From assembly GCA_949316235.1 (NCBI GenBank), contig OX438744.1, forward strand, positions 1,302,001-1,366,000: DNA of 64,000 nt. The letters are read 5' to 3'. How positions within the stretch are numbered: position 1 is the stretch's first letter; each line of letters begins with the position of its first letter. Under the pieces are notes generated by a model. That model saw nothing but the letters and a program-made list of their open reading frames with translations, did not search any database and was not told the DNA's origin. Below, one piece after another: positions 21,003 to 31,149 of this stretch. Source of the stretch: Oegoconia quadripuncta. Taxonomy: Eukaryota > Arthropoda > Insecta > Lepidoptera > Autostichidae. A program made the position numbers and the translations under genes.

Positions 21003-21445
21003 CACAGTATCATGTCATATGGTATTTTGCTTTGGGGACGAGCAGCTGATACTGAAAATATTTTTATTTTGCAAAAGAGGGCAGTCCGCGCAATATATAA
21101 TCTGCGTCGATATGACTCTCTTCGGGACAGGTTCAAAGAAATTAATATTTTAACTGTTCCTTCACAATTTATTTACGAGAATATTATGTACGTACGAAAA
21201 AATATTTCTGCATTCCCAAAAAATAGCGATAAGCATAACTTAAATTTGAGACATAAGGACAAAAGGACTGAGCAAAGTTAATACATCATCGTTAATACAT
21301 CATTTCCGAAGCGGTGGTAGCTTGGACGTACTGACTGACCGAAAAATGCTTAGCCCTATTTTTATTTCCAATAGATTTAAATTGACATTCAACAAATGTT
21401 ATCATGTATCTTACGTTGAAATAAAATACTTTGAGTTTGAGTTTG
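21003..21445 (+). pseudogene. LINE-A' (relative of LINE-A), C-terminal fragment
   Basis: The frame 21012-21281 reads MSYGILLWGRAADTENIFIL, LQKRAVRAIYNLRR and YVRKNISAFPKNSDKHN, then stops. The 3' UTR shows CCGAAGCGGTGGTAGCTTGG and TAAATTGACATTCAACAAATG with a TTTGAG tail. It is colinear with LINE-A but clearly divergent. A second, interrupted copy is at 40016-41060. Confidence 0.8.
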
Positions 21446-21671
21446 AAGAAGATCCCAATACTAAGTAGGCCACCGCACAGTTGATATTATAAACAATTTT
21501 ATAACGTTTCTTGACGAAAGTAATAAATCCAAAACAAAATGAAGTATGAACATTGCACTTAACTCTCATTAACATTCATTCAACCGCTCAATTTCACTGT
21601 TTAATACCTATAGTAATGGAAGTGTAGGCAATGAGCCGGGCGAAGTAGCAAAATTGAGGGCACTCGATATT
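21446..21671. other. Unassigned flank
   Basis: No features beyond the target site of the MITE that follows. Confidence 0.35.
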
Positions 21672-21679
21672 GTTACGGC

Positions 21680-22024
21680 CTTAGATTAATGATTGGTCTC
21701 CGCGCCGCTACGACTAGATACCGCACTATGAACAAAAAACAGGTTCCTGAATGCGGCAACTCAATATTGTAGTGTGTAGATTTATACAGTACTTACTGAT
21801 GGTATGTGATGCCAGTATCTTTCCTGTTTTTTGTAGTATTGTTATTACATAGTTTGACTACGCAAACCGGCATTTTGCTTCAGTCTTAAACCAAAATTTG
21901 AAATTTGAACTTGTGGCGTGACTGCGCGGGTACGCCGAATACGGCGTAGTATTTGTTGCCGCATTTTTCGAGTACGCCGACGGTATCTAGTCGTAGCGGC
22001 GCGGAGACCAATCATTAATCTAAG
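21680..22024. mobile_element. hAT-like MITE, 345 bp
   Basis: The termini are perfect inverted repeats of 44 bp starting CTTAGATTAATGATTGGTCT. They are flanked by the direct repeat GTTACGGC at 21672-21679 and 22025-22032. An 8-bp duplication fits hAT (also Merlin or P types). There is no ORF. Subterminal AATGCGGCAAC occurs in both halves in opposite sense. Confidence 0.85.
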
Positions 22025-22117
22025 GTTACGGCCTTAATCGATCCAGCCGATGATTAGACCATGCTTCATAAAACACAGATTCATCACATTATGGATAACT
22101 ATTAAAATATTTGAAAA

Positions 22118-22433
22118 CCAAGAAACCCGACTGCATATTTTGTATTGAATGTTTTACCATAATATGTATCCTTCATTTTTATTTATTTATTTATTCAAGA
22201 AACCAACCGCTTTCTTAGGTAGTAGGCACAATGTAACAAGTAATACATAAATATAGCCAATAACAGGTTTCGATATATTACTTCACATTAATACCATTTT
22301 GTTATTTGAATAGTTCCGTGATTTTAAACGCGACGTTATAGCAGAAGCATAACAATTTACAAGAAAATATTAAAGTAATAATGAAACCAATTGCGCCCTT
22401 GAGTATTGTAATTGCCTGCGTGTGAGCGAGTGT

Positions 22434-22528
<95 letters not shown>

Positions 22529-22640
22529 TGTATGTGTGCGTGTGCGTGTGAGTGTGCCTGTATGTGTGTGTGCGATCCTATGACACTCCAGGTATCAAGA
22601 CTACAGGCTACAGGATGCGCTAAAGGAAGGGGTATATTAT
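22118..22640 (-). mobile_element. CCGACT MITE interrupted by other DNA and a (GT)n tract
   Basis: Left part: ACCAAGAAACCCGACTGCAT. Right part: ATGACACTCCAGGTATCAAG and GGCTACAGGATGCGCTAAAGG, matching 53412-53637. The gap holds unassigned DNA and the GT microsatellite. Confidence 0.5.
22428..22575. repeat. (GT)n microsatellite
   Basis: A nearly pure GT run of about 100 bp is followed by interrupted TATGTGTG units. The long Cys/Val and His/Thr frames here are trivial translations of the repeat. Confidence 0.98.
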
Positions 22641-22781
22641 ACGTACACTCCAAAAACGTTACAGTCCTATCTTTAAAAATGAGAGCAAGAAAGGGTCGCC
22701 GGATTTCGTAACTTATTTTGGAAATAATTGGCATAGTTATAGGATCATTTTGTTTTCTGTCCATGTGGTATCGGAAATTAA

Positions 22782-23125
22782 CCGCCTCCATGGCTCAATG
22801 CAAACAACATTGGGTTTACGATTCGGAGGTCGCGGGTTCGATCCCCAGCGGGGTACATGTTTAAGTACTCGGTTTGGTTGGTGGTAGGGCATTTTAAATG
22901 TCCGCCTGGCTAGCTACCACCATACCACCATCTTATCTAAATCTGCCGCCAAGCAGCAATGTTAATGACATTGTTGTGTTCCGGTTGTCAGAGATAAGAT
23001 AGCCAGTCCCCCAAATGTATTGGGGCTTCCGGGTCAGTACGCTTCCACCTTCGACCTCATCTTCACTTAACATCAGGTGTGATTGAGGTCAAGTACGAAA
23101 CGATCGTGCATAAAAAAAAAAAAAA
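22782..23125 (+). mobile_element. SINE-1, full length
   Basis: Head CCGCCTCCATGGCTCAATGC, B box GGTTCGATCCC, full body with a small ACCATACCACCATC duplication, and poly-A. The A box has one change (ATGGCTC for GTGGCTC). Confidence 0.93.
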
Positions 23126-23432
23126 TAACATCGATACTAAGTCTGCGGTTTCATACTGTTGTACAAACATCAAATTGTCAAGTGTAGTGCAATAAAAAGA
23201 TGCGGCTTCTTCGTCTTCTTATTTTTGACCAACCAGTTTGGCAACCAGTCAACCTCACTGTCGAGGGACATTACTGCCAGTTTCGAGTGAAAAATTTTAT
23301 TTCTCTTATTTCTTCAGTTTATAAGTTAGTCTCAGTCAAAACAAGTAATTCGTCGTATACTTGGCGTATACAGAGTCTAGTCACGATCAAGTCATTCTTC
23401 AGTGAAGTGGTAGAATGCTTTACAAAAGATTA
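23126..23432. other. Unassigned
   Basis: A 77-codon plus frame (23200-23433) has no splice or family support and runs into the LINE-A copy. Confidence 0.3.
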
Positions 23433-23745
23433 AAGATACTATAAAACAGAAACTTATTAAGAAAGCATATTATAAAATATTAGATTATTTAGATGATAAA
23501 CATTCATGGACATGAACAGCCCGTTCGCGTAACCAGGCTATTTCACAATTAATAATGAAATATTATAATATAAAATAATAATGAATAATTTTGTAACATA
23601 AAAACCTTTTTTTAAAAAGGAGCAACCTCTCGAGTTTCTTGCTTGTTCTTCTCAGGGGAAAAGTGGCAGTAGCTTAAAAAATGTAAAATCTGACTATTTT
23701 AAGTGTAGCCTGTGTACCTACAAAATAAAGCATTTTTTGATTTTG
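23433..23745 (+). pseudogene. LINE-A 3' end, truncated
   Basis: It encodes the last 20 or so codons; the stop has moved because ATGGACATAA became ATGGACATGA. The 3' UTR and TTTTTTGATTTTGA tail follow. It is the closest relative of the copies at 15610 and 18613. Confidence 0.85.
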
Positions 23746-24130
23746 ACGGCTTATTGTGGGAACCCGAAAGCTCCGTTACGCACTTTAATTTACACTTCCT
23801 TTCACCTGTACACCATCACTAACGTTAGCTGCACAATATTCTGCCATTATTAAGCTTCAAAAAGTTAGAATGCACAAATTATAAGAATTATAAAGAAAAA
23901 TGCAACTTCACTCGCCGAGATCCCACCAAAAAGTCAAATGCGGCTTATCAACGCGTATTTTCAAACTAAATGCCTTCATCTCGCAAAGGTCGTATGTCAC
24001 ACAGATGTCCGTAAAACAAGTGACTCACTCATTTCTCCAAATGAATATGCCGATCATTATAATGAAACTTTATACGTATAAGCAGGACACATAGACTATC
24101 TGGATGATTAACTAAACACATATTTAACTG
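23746..24130. other. Unassigned
   Basis: No credible gene; a 64-codon frame at 23900 has no support. Confidence 0.3.
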
Positions 24131-24391
24131 TGTCCGTTACGTCATGTGTAAGGTTTTGAGCTAGTTTTACATTAATTAGTATTTAAAGTATAATGATTTT
24201 TCAAATCATAGTTTAATATATCGATTTCATTCACTCGATCACCTTGAACGAGAATATATAAACGTCAGCCATTTTGAAACACGAGTCAGTCGTGAGTGCT
24301 ATTTTGACAAGTGCAGTGAAAATGTGAGAAAATCAATATATTATAATTGGCTAAAGATTATTTGGTTTTATTCACTGGGGAATATATACAC
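24131..24391 (+). other. Possible solo LTR or orphan promoter region
   Basis: The segment begins TGTGTCC and ends ATATATACA, so it is bounded by TG...CA. It has a strong core promoter near its middle. No clear target duplication was found and no gag/pol is nearby, so the LTR reading is weak. Confidence 0.3.
24255..24290 (+). promoter_or_regulatory. TATA + initiator core promoter
   Basis: TATATAA at 24255-24261 lies 33 bp before the A of TCAGTC (24286-24291), the arthropod initiator consensus. No downstream promoter element was seen. The gene or element it served is unknown. Confidence 0.5.
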
Positions 24392-24832
24392 TTCTGAACT
24401 ATATACTTCTGAACTTTTATACATGACATTGTAGATCAAAGTGAACCATTGTGCATTCAATAGATCCTTTGTAATACTTTATAATTATCGTCTAATTACT
24501 CCTCCTGTGCGTACCTGTAACTAATTTTATTTAATGTAATATTAATTCGAGGCCTGAGCTATTTAGGGAGTACAATAACATCGCCAATCAAGCCAGCGGG
24601 TGGACGGTCGATATCGAATCCATTAAAAGCAGGGCTGCCGATATTTGTTTTTAACCCGCTATCAAAAATTACGGGCGTATGTACTCGTATAATTATGTGG
24701 AATAAGGCTACAAACGCGACTGTCAAAGTACACAACGCTTTATTCGATGATGTTTTTGATAAAAAAAAATAAACTACCTATTCTAATAACTTCTATTTCA
24801 CTTACCTAATATCCCCTAATATTCAATTTTTT
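24392..24832. other. Unassigned, with half of a fold-back repeat
   Basis: The part 24757-24835 (AAACTACCTATTCTAATAAC ... CACTTACCTAATATCCCC) matches one arm of the inverted-repeat element at 25786-26062. Confidence 0.45.
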
Positions 24833-24910
24833 TTCAAATTCAAAATCAAAAATGTATTATTTCCTAAGTTATAAGAATAACATATAACAATAACATGGCA
24901 TACTTACGAG
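24833..24910 (-). mobile_element. Diverged LINE-A 3' tip
   Basis: AAATTCAAAATCAAAAATGT and CTAAGTTATAAGAATAACAT on plus match the reversed LINE-A terminus. Confidence 0.65.
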
Positions 24911-25039
24911 TATAGATACATTACTAATGCCTAGATACTACTCAATAAGTCACTATTCCAAATTCACAGATTCTTCATTCTTTAGGATTTTTTCCATCCT
25001 TCCACATACGCATAGGCTCACTCACACACACGCATACAC

Positions 25040-25219
25040 ACACACTAACACAAAATACACCAAAATTAATTCGTTCATTCTCATAGCTCCGTAGCTGAAT
25101 ATTATGTATTTTTTTAGTAATCTGTGGCTAATGGTGCTGGTATTACAATTAACCATATTAGTTTGTAAATTAGTCTTTAAGTAACAGTTATTGTAATACT
25201 GTTTGTTAGTCCTAAATAA

Positions 25220-25258
<39 letters not shown>
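25040..25258 (+). mobile_element. LINE 3' end with long poly-A
   Basis: TACTGTTTGTTAGTCCTAAATAAATAAA is followed by about 40 A. The same terminus family occurs at about 9225-9275. No coding part is left. Confidence 0.6.
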
Positions 25259-25260
<2 letters not shown>

Positions 25261-25755
25261 ATTTGAAATCGTCATGACATACAGTTATCGCTCATTCACT
25301 AGGCAGTCTCCCCAGAGAAGAACGAGCAAGAAACTCAGGGGTTGCTCTTTTTAAATAAGCCAATACAAATACAATTTGGAATAATTGTTAAATTTATGAT
25401 TCGACACAGAAAAATAAGAATAGAATTTACTGGATATTGCCGAGCGGTTCATGTCCACGCATTCTTATCATCCACATAGTCAGAAATTTTATAATAGCCT
25501 TTGGCACATAGTTTCTGTTTAATGGTGGTTTTCAAGTTATTTAAAGGCAAATTTTGAATGTCTACCGGAACCTTATTATAAAAGCGTATACATTGTCCCT
25601 TGAATGACTTAGTGACTTTGTGTAAGCGACTGCTATGGGCAGCACGTTTATTTTTATATCTTGTATTTACATTTGTGTATTTCACAATTTTTCCTAAACA
25701 AATGCAGTTTCTTTCTTACGTACATTAAGTTTTCGTAAATATATTGCGATGCCAT
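25259..25755 (-). pseudogene. LINE-A, 5'-truncated
   Basis: The minus frame 25685-25449 ends ISDYVDDKNAWT; a frameshift near 25680 separates it from the upstream VRKN region. The 3' UTR is complete to the tail. It is inserted directly at the poly-A of the previous LINE. Confidence 0.85.
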
Positions 25756-25785
25756 ATAAATATATAATTATTTTCTTACGGTAAA

Positions 25786-26062
25786 ACTATATACTGGTGA
25801 GTTTTTCTACCCTAGGGAAAAAATAGGGGATGTCCGGTAAGTGAAATAGTAGGTATTGGCATATAGGTAGTTTATTTTTTTTTTCAAAAACACACGCTCC
25901 TGTCGTGTTTCGATATGCAACTGGGGGGTTCGTCGCTGTATTCAATTAATGTTTTGAAAAAAAAAAATTATGCTACCTATTCCAATACCTTCGATTTCGC
26001 TTATATAATATGCCCTATTTTTTTCCTTACGGTAAAAAAACTCATCCGGTATATAGGGTGAA
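25786..26062. mobile_element. Imperfect inverted-repeat (fold-back) MITE
   Basis: The left arm GGTAAGTGAAATAGTAGGTATTGG is mirrored by CCAATACCTTCGATTTCGCTTAT on the right, with outer GGTGAGTTTTTCTACC against TACGGTAAAAAAACTCATCC. No ORF. Confidence 0.6.
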
Positions 26063-26815
26063 TTTTTCAAGTGGACGTGGATGACTAAATCCGAAATTAT
26101 GAGGATTAGCGAAAACTACTCAAAGGAGTCAATGGTCCGATTTTTATGAAAACTAAAACTGCATCGTTGGATTTTTGAAAAATCAATATCCATAGCCAGG
26201 AATCCAACCCGTTGCTTTTGAAAAAAAAAACACACTGTATTATTACACCATTCGATAGCGTCGCTAATAAGAAACGAATTCTGGGAAGTAATGACACACG
26301 GAAAACTTGAGAAAGAGTTCATTTTTAACAAAATACTTATTTTTTGTTTACAAAATACTATTAAAACTTAACTGATCATTTACTCAAACGTTAAACAAAA
26401 TCTAAATTATGTGCGCCAATAATTTTTTTTTTTGGTTCCAATTCCATCCCATACAGCCATGACTCAAACATAAACTCACTATTCAAAAGCGCGGGAAGGC
26501 CTAAACTTTACGTTCTAATTTTATATGTATACATTTTTTCTTTTACTGTGGTCCTTATCCGCGAAAAGATAATAAAAATTTGAAATTAGAATTTTCCTTA
26601 AGTTTGCGGTATGTCATTGCTTCCCAGAATTCGTTCTTTTTTTTCGAATTGTTATTTTTTTTTCGAAAAGAACGAGTTCCATTCTTGGCTAAAAAAAATA
26701 TGATTTTTCAAAAATACAATGACGCAGTTTTAGTTGACTCCTTTGAGTACATATTCCTCATAGTTACGCATTTGGCCATCCACATCCACTTGAAAAATTC
26801 AACCTGTATTGTAAA
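26040..26815. mobile_element. Fold-back element with ~250-bp inverted arms
   Basis: The left arm (from 26057: GAATTTTTCAAGTGGACGTG, ACTCAAAGGAGTCAA, GAATTCTGGGAAGTAATGAC) is repeated in reverse at 26600-26804 (GTCATTGCTTCCCAGAATTC, TTGACTCCTTTGAGTA, CACATCCACTTGAAAAATTC). The arms are clearly diverged, so it is old. The long plus frame crossing its right arm is not supported as a gene. Confidence 0.7.
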
Positions 26816-27297
26816 TATTCAACCTATACATGTAAGGATCGCCACATTTGGAATAAAGGTCGTGACGTTATGTATTGTAATATTTGGTGAGATAAGACGT
26901 CCGAAAATCGTCAATAATGTCCCTCCATGCATTGGAAAGGGCCAAGAGGGTGGCAGTTTCCACTCTCACAAACTGAAAGAGTTCGTCCACCTGGTATATA
27001 TTAAAAAAGGTCCCAATTTATATCCATTACAGTTTGTTTTGGATCAAATTGATACAAGGGTTTCAAAGTTTGAAAGGTCCGGTGTTGCCAGCCCTGGAGA
27101 GGCCATTAGTATCCTTTATCTGAACTTTATCATTCGATCGTTGCAACACTTCTCTAATGGACTTTCTGTTACTTTGTTTCGCTTTCAAAATGGTATTACA
27201 TTTAAAATACATCTGGAATAAATAACACGGGAAAGCCTGGGTAGATAATCTATTTGCAATTTCCATTTGGAAACCAATAATATTGCAGTAAGATACC
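26816..27297. other. Unassigned
   Basis: An open plus frame continues to 27221, but half of it lies in the fold-back arm. I found no motif or splice support. Confidence 0.35.
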
Positions 27298-27335
27298 GTT
27301 TTCGATTAGTGAAGTTAAGCAATATTTAGCGTAAC
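27298..27335 (+). repeat. 5S-rRNA-like fragment
   Basis: TTTTCGATTAGTGAAGTTAAGCAA resembles the middle of 5S rRNA (GATC-CCGAAGTTAAGCAAC region, i.e. the 5S A box). Better copies are at 38182 and 38824. Confidence 0.5.
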
Positions 27336-27463
27336 TACCTTCGGTATTTTGGTTCGAGCCAAAGTTTAAGACCCGGCCAAGTGCGTGTACATAATAATAT
27401 GGGTACAAAAATCATAGAAAAAAAAAATATTTTTCAAGATTTTCCTGTACGATTTAGTTAGTT

Positions 27464-27668
27464 TGACGACCGATTGGGACCCTATCAGCAAAACCAACGG
27501 TTGCGGGTTCAAATCCCGCGACGGGTAAATGTTTGTGTGATGAATATGAACATGGATGTTTATATAAATATTTATGTATGTTTATCCGTTATCTAGTATC
27601 CATAGTACAAGCTTTGCTTAGTTTGGGACTAGATGATTGGTTTAAGTGTCCGAAATATTTATTTATTT
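27464..27668 (+). mobile_element. SINE-2 with deleted A box
   Basis: GACGACCGATTGGGACCCTATCAG lacks the TGTAGTGGATAGT of the head. The B box also has a change (GGTTCAAATCC). The body and AT-rich tail are intact. Confidence 0.88.
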
Positions 27669-28299
27669 AAGTTCTTTTTGAGCTTAGCATCATTTTGCTA
27701 TTAGGACACCTAGTAGATAAATCAGTTATTGTTGTTAATTTTTTCTCAGATTATAATTTTCACCTTTATACTTGCTCTTACCTAAAATCAGGTAATCGCG
27801 CTCCCTCTATTTAACACAGACATTTCATATATAAAATCTACCAGTGCAGCAGCAGCTCTGGCTTACTATTTATCTATAACACGACCAAAATATCTATATA
27901 CCTGTTAGCTTACGTCATAAACACTGAGCGAAGTCCACCGAACTTCGGTCGGGTTGTACACCCACTGTAATCGGTAGTTCAAACTACTTGTAATGTTAAG
28001 ACGTTGGAATGCGTTCTATTTAGTGGGTGATGTGACAAAGTTGCGAATATCTGCTAGCGACAGCGGCTTGCTTCCGGGTCAAAGCACACGAGGGGCGAGG
28101 GGCGCTACACACGTCACGATTTGGTCGCGGCATAATACACATATCGCTATTTTCGATGGCTTATTTTGCGCTCGACAATTTGACGTTTTCTCGTTAGTCA
28201 AACTACATATGATAAATAAAACGTTTATTTTGAGTTTCTTTTAGAGTTACATATTTCACACACTTCTACCAAACTATAAATAGTTTACGGGCAGAAAAT
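27669..28299. other. Unassigned
   Basis: It includes a GC-richer patch (28000-28170) with an open plus frame (27993-28244), but no initiating or splice context was found. Confidence 0.35.
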
Positions 28300-28334
28300 A
28301 AAATCAACGGAGTATATTATACTCCGTTGATTTT
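28300..28334. repeat. Perfect 17-bp inverted repeat, 1-nt loop
   Basis: AAAATCAACGGAGTATA is followed by T and its exact reverse complement TATACTCCGTTGATTTT. Confidence 0.95.
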
Positions 28335-28439
28335 AATATTCTTACAATGTAACTGTAACTGTGATGTCGACGCCTTTGCGTAAAACTAAATTGAAGCTAA
28401 TCCCATCGTTCTCTAACTACGCGCACAGAACAAGGACAA

Positions 28440-28575
28440 TATGATATCAATCAATCAAATACGCTTTATTGTTTAAATAAGAAAGGTACATTTAAATATC
28501 TTATAGAAACTACAAATTAGGCGGCATTATCGCTAACAGCGATCTCTTCCAGGTAAGCCTATCAGCACGGTATTC
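28440..28575 (-). mobile_element. LINE 3' end (reverse)
   Basis: AGGCGGCATTATCGCTAACA and GCGATCTCTTCCAGGTAAGC on plus are the reverse of the 3' UTR seen at 12718-12760. ACGCTTTATTGTTTAAATAAG marks its terminal signal. Confidence 0.65.
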
Positions 28576-29326
28576 AATACGAGTAATTAAGTGTGTTAGC
28601 ACAAATAATAAACATAATTGTTAAGTACATCTCAAAGTTCTACATATTGAATTCAAAAAGTGTAGGTATGTAAAACATTAATAAGTACTATATGTGATGA
28701 GAAACAATAATAACTAAATAATCTGAACAAATAAAATATATCCATACAATTTTCTTTCACTAAAAGTCTGAGTATTAGCTAGTCATAGCTTACCGAGCGA
28801 CTTTAAATTTACGGGCTAGATTCACGGTCAGTATTCACATTTCTGCACATACCGAGATATTCCATTGGCACCGAAGGTAAATGGGTTTTACTCGACTTAC
28901 TGCCAAGTTCGCCAGCAGATAATCCCTTACGTTTCCTTAAAAAAAAAACCCTACAATAACCAAGTGTTTGCGTCTACCTACTCATAATATATTTCAACCG
29001 ACAATGTTGACAACAATCGACTTCTATATAGGATTTATTCTCAGTCCCCATAGTGTATTATTAGAGTTCTCTACAAAAATATCAAAGAATATTGCAGAGA
29101 CGTCGTAACGTGTAAACCGTCCCTATCGGTTACGCGAATACTTCATGTTTACTCGCCCGGCGATGAACATGAGAAGTGGGCGTGAGTTTGTCACTGAATA
29201 GTGGGAATTTGACACTTGCGAGTGGTGCGTGATGCTAAGTGAATTGGCATTACAGTTTCCTTCGCAGATTTTTGTGAGTTTCACACCAATAATGATGAGC
29301 GATTTGCAATACACTGAATACACTTT
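28576..29326. other. Unassigned
   Basis: No credible exon or repeat seen; AT-rich with short low-complexity runs. Confidence 0.35.
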
Positions 29327-29468
29327 GACGACCTGTTTGATGTAGTGCTTAGTTAGAAACTCTGACTGATATACCAAAAGGTCGCGGGTTCTAATCCCAC
29401 TAGGGGCATATGTTTGTATGAGGAATACGGACATCTGTTCCCGAGTTATGGATGTTTTTCATTTATTT
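29327..29468 (+). mobile_element. SINE-3 5' half
   Basis: ACGACCTGTTTGATGTAGTG (A box) and GGTCGCGGGTTCTAATCCCA (B box region with one change), then CGGACATCTGTTCCCGAGTT. It breaks off after ATGGATG. Confidence 0.8.
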
Positions 29469-29765
29469 AAGTAGGTATTGGTGAACGGCTACAACCGACT
29501 CCACCTTGCGACACCGACAATTAGATGGCAAACACAATGTTATTTTTTGTCACGACTGTGTAATATTTATTAATGTGTTATATAATATTGTGTTTCTTGT
29601 ACGAGTACGTGTGTCAGTTTATGCAATTACCTAACTTTTTATCTGTCTATCTATACAATTTTATCATCTGAGCCAACACCAGTTTTGCCATGTTTTGGAG
29701 GGTATGTTAAACAGTTCGGTCACTAATGGAAGGCAGTCGTTAAGCTGAATCGATGTCTCCAACCT

Positions 29766-30362
29766 TTAGACGGACGCGGACACCGATCGGTGCCAAAAAA
29801 AATTTTTATACCGACAACACTCGCGGACACTGATCGGTGCCCACGGACACCCGACTTTCAACTCTCAATTGTAATGATTATAGAGTTCCAATTCCATTGG
29901 ACTGTGTTTGAACTTGTTCTCTATTAAATTCCGCATCCAATAATGTGCGCCATGTTATGTTAGCTATGATTTTTAGTCTGTATTTAGGCATAGAATTCCA
30001 ACTACCGTTTTTTATTAGAACGGGCTTAGAAACCTGCCATAGAGCTTCCAATTCTCCTAACAATTTATTGAATTACCCGTTTCTTAAGAAAAACATGAAA
30101 TAAATCTGTACTTTCCGTAAAAATACCAATTATATCGTGGATATAGAGATACCCTACATATTACAGCTCGTAACATTTTTCTGATTTTTTGTATTATAGC
30201 TGTAGTAGTGTTCATTCATTATATCCATAGATAATATATTCCCGTAGCTATTGCTTTTCACAGATTACAAATACACCCAGTAGAAGAGTATCTATAAACG
30301 TTTTTAATACCGCAGGTATTTTCGCAAATATGACAGGCGCGCCGAGATACTTGACCCTTAGA
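29766..30362 (-). repeat. Long dispersed repeat, copy 1 (headless)
   Basis: It shares about 540 bp with 37567-38130, including GTGCGCCATGTTATGTTAG, GAACGGGCTTAGAAACCTGC and CCCAGTAGAAGA. On minus, part reads GAPVIFAKIPAVLKTFIDTL in both copies, but no long frame survives. The ends carry CACCGATCGGTG palindromes. This copy has lost the 5S-like head present in copy 2. Confidence 0.8.
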
Positions 30363-31149
30363 CTTTTTGCGTGGGAACGTACGACAGAGAGGTTAATTAA
30401 AAAAAAACTACAGTCAAATCGAACTACGCACTACTGAGATACGCTCGGACAAAGACTGGACACACACACTCACACATTCACAACACCGTCAAACACAAAA
30501 CTCCCGTCGTTTTTCGTCGGGGTAAAAAAAATAAACTGGATTAAGAGGCTGACAGCAGCCAATTGCGTTGAAAGATTATCATTTTTTGTAAAGCATATAG
30601 CTCGTATCATTATAAAAAAAGTTATAGGTAAAATTGATCATATTTCTGACATGATTCATGTTTTCAAAACATAATTACACAATCTTCTCTCGATAGAATT
30701 TAATTGCAAAGTAGCATCTAAAAATGCATGACATCTTATTTTTCTCAGATATGCATTCACTAACATAAATGATATTTTGTACAATATTGTGTCGTATATG
30801 TTACTAAAACAAATTCATGTTTTAGATTTTCAATAATGCGTCTATTTTAATTGAAATAATTAATTTTGTGATTTGCACTTACGCCCTATAATTCTAAGTA
30901 ACGCTTTCTCTGTTACTCGTACTCAATGCGACAGTGATCGCTTAGGCGCGTTGCTGGATGGACCTGTGTTGTGCGCTGAGACGCTCTCCCAAATATTCGA
31001 ACTTTTTTTCATATTCATATTCAGGACTTTCTTTTTCTTGTTTTGTTTATTTAATTAGGGTAAAATTTTGTATGTGTGTAAATAATTTTATTTATTAGGT
31101 AGGTAATCACAGTTGTAAATAAATAAGTTGGTAAAGTTAATAATAGAAA
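30363..31149. other. Unassigned, repeat-like in part
   Basis: 30400-30540 has a dispersed-repeat look (GATACGCTCGGACAAAGACT, compare 19080 and 10195). The rest is AT-rich with no exon. Confidence 0.35.

Noticed and set aside
22357..22791. His/Thr-rich and Cys/Val-rich ORFs
   Set aside because: Direct translation of a GT microsatellite on either strand.
26580..27221. 213-codon plus ORF as a possible gene
   Set aside because: Its first third is the arm of a fold-back element and the rest has no motif, start context or splice support.
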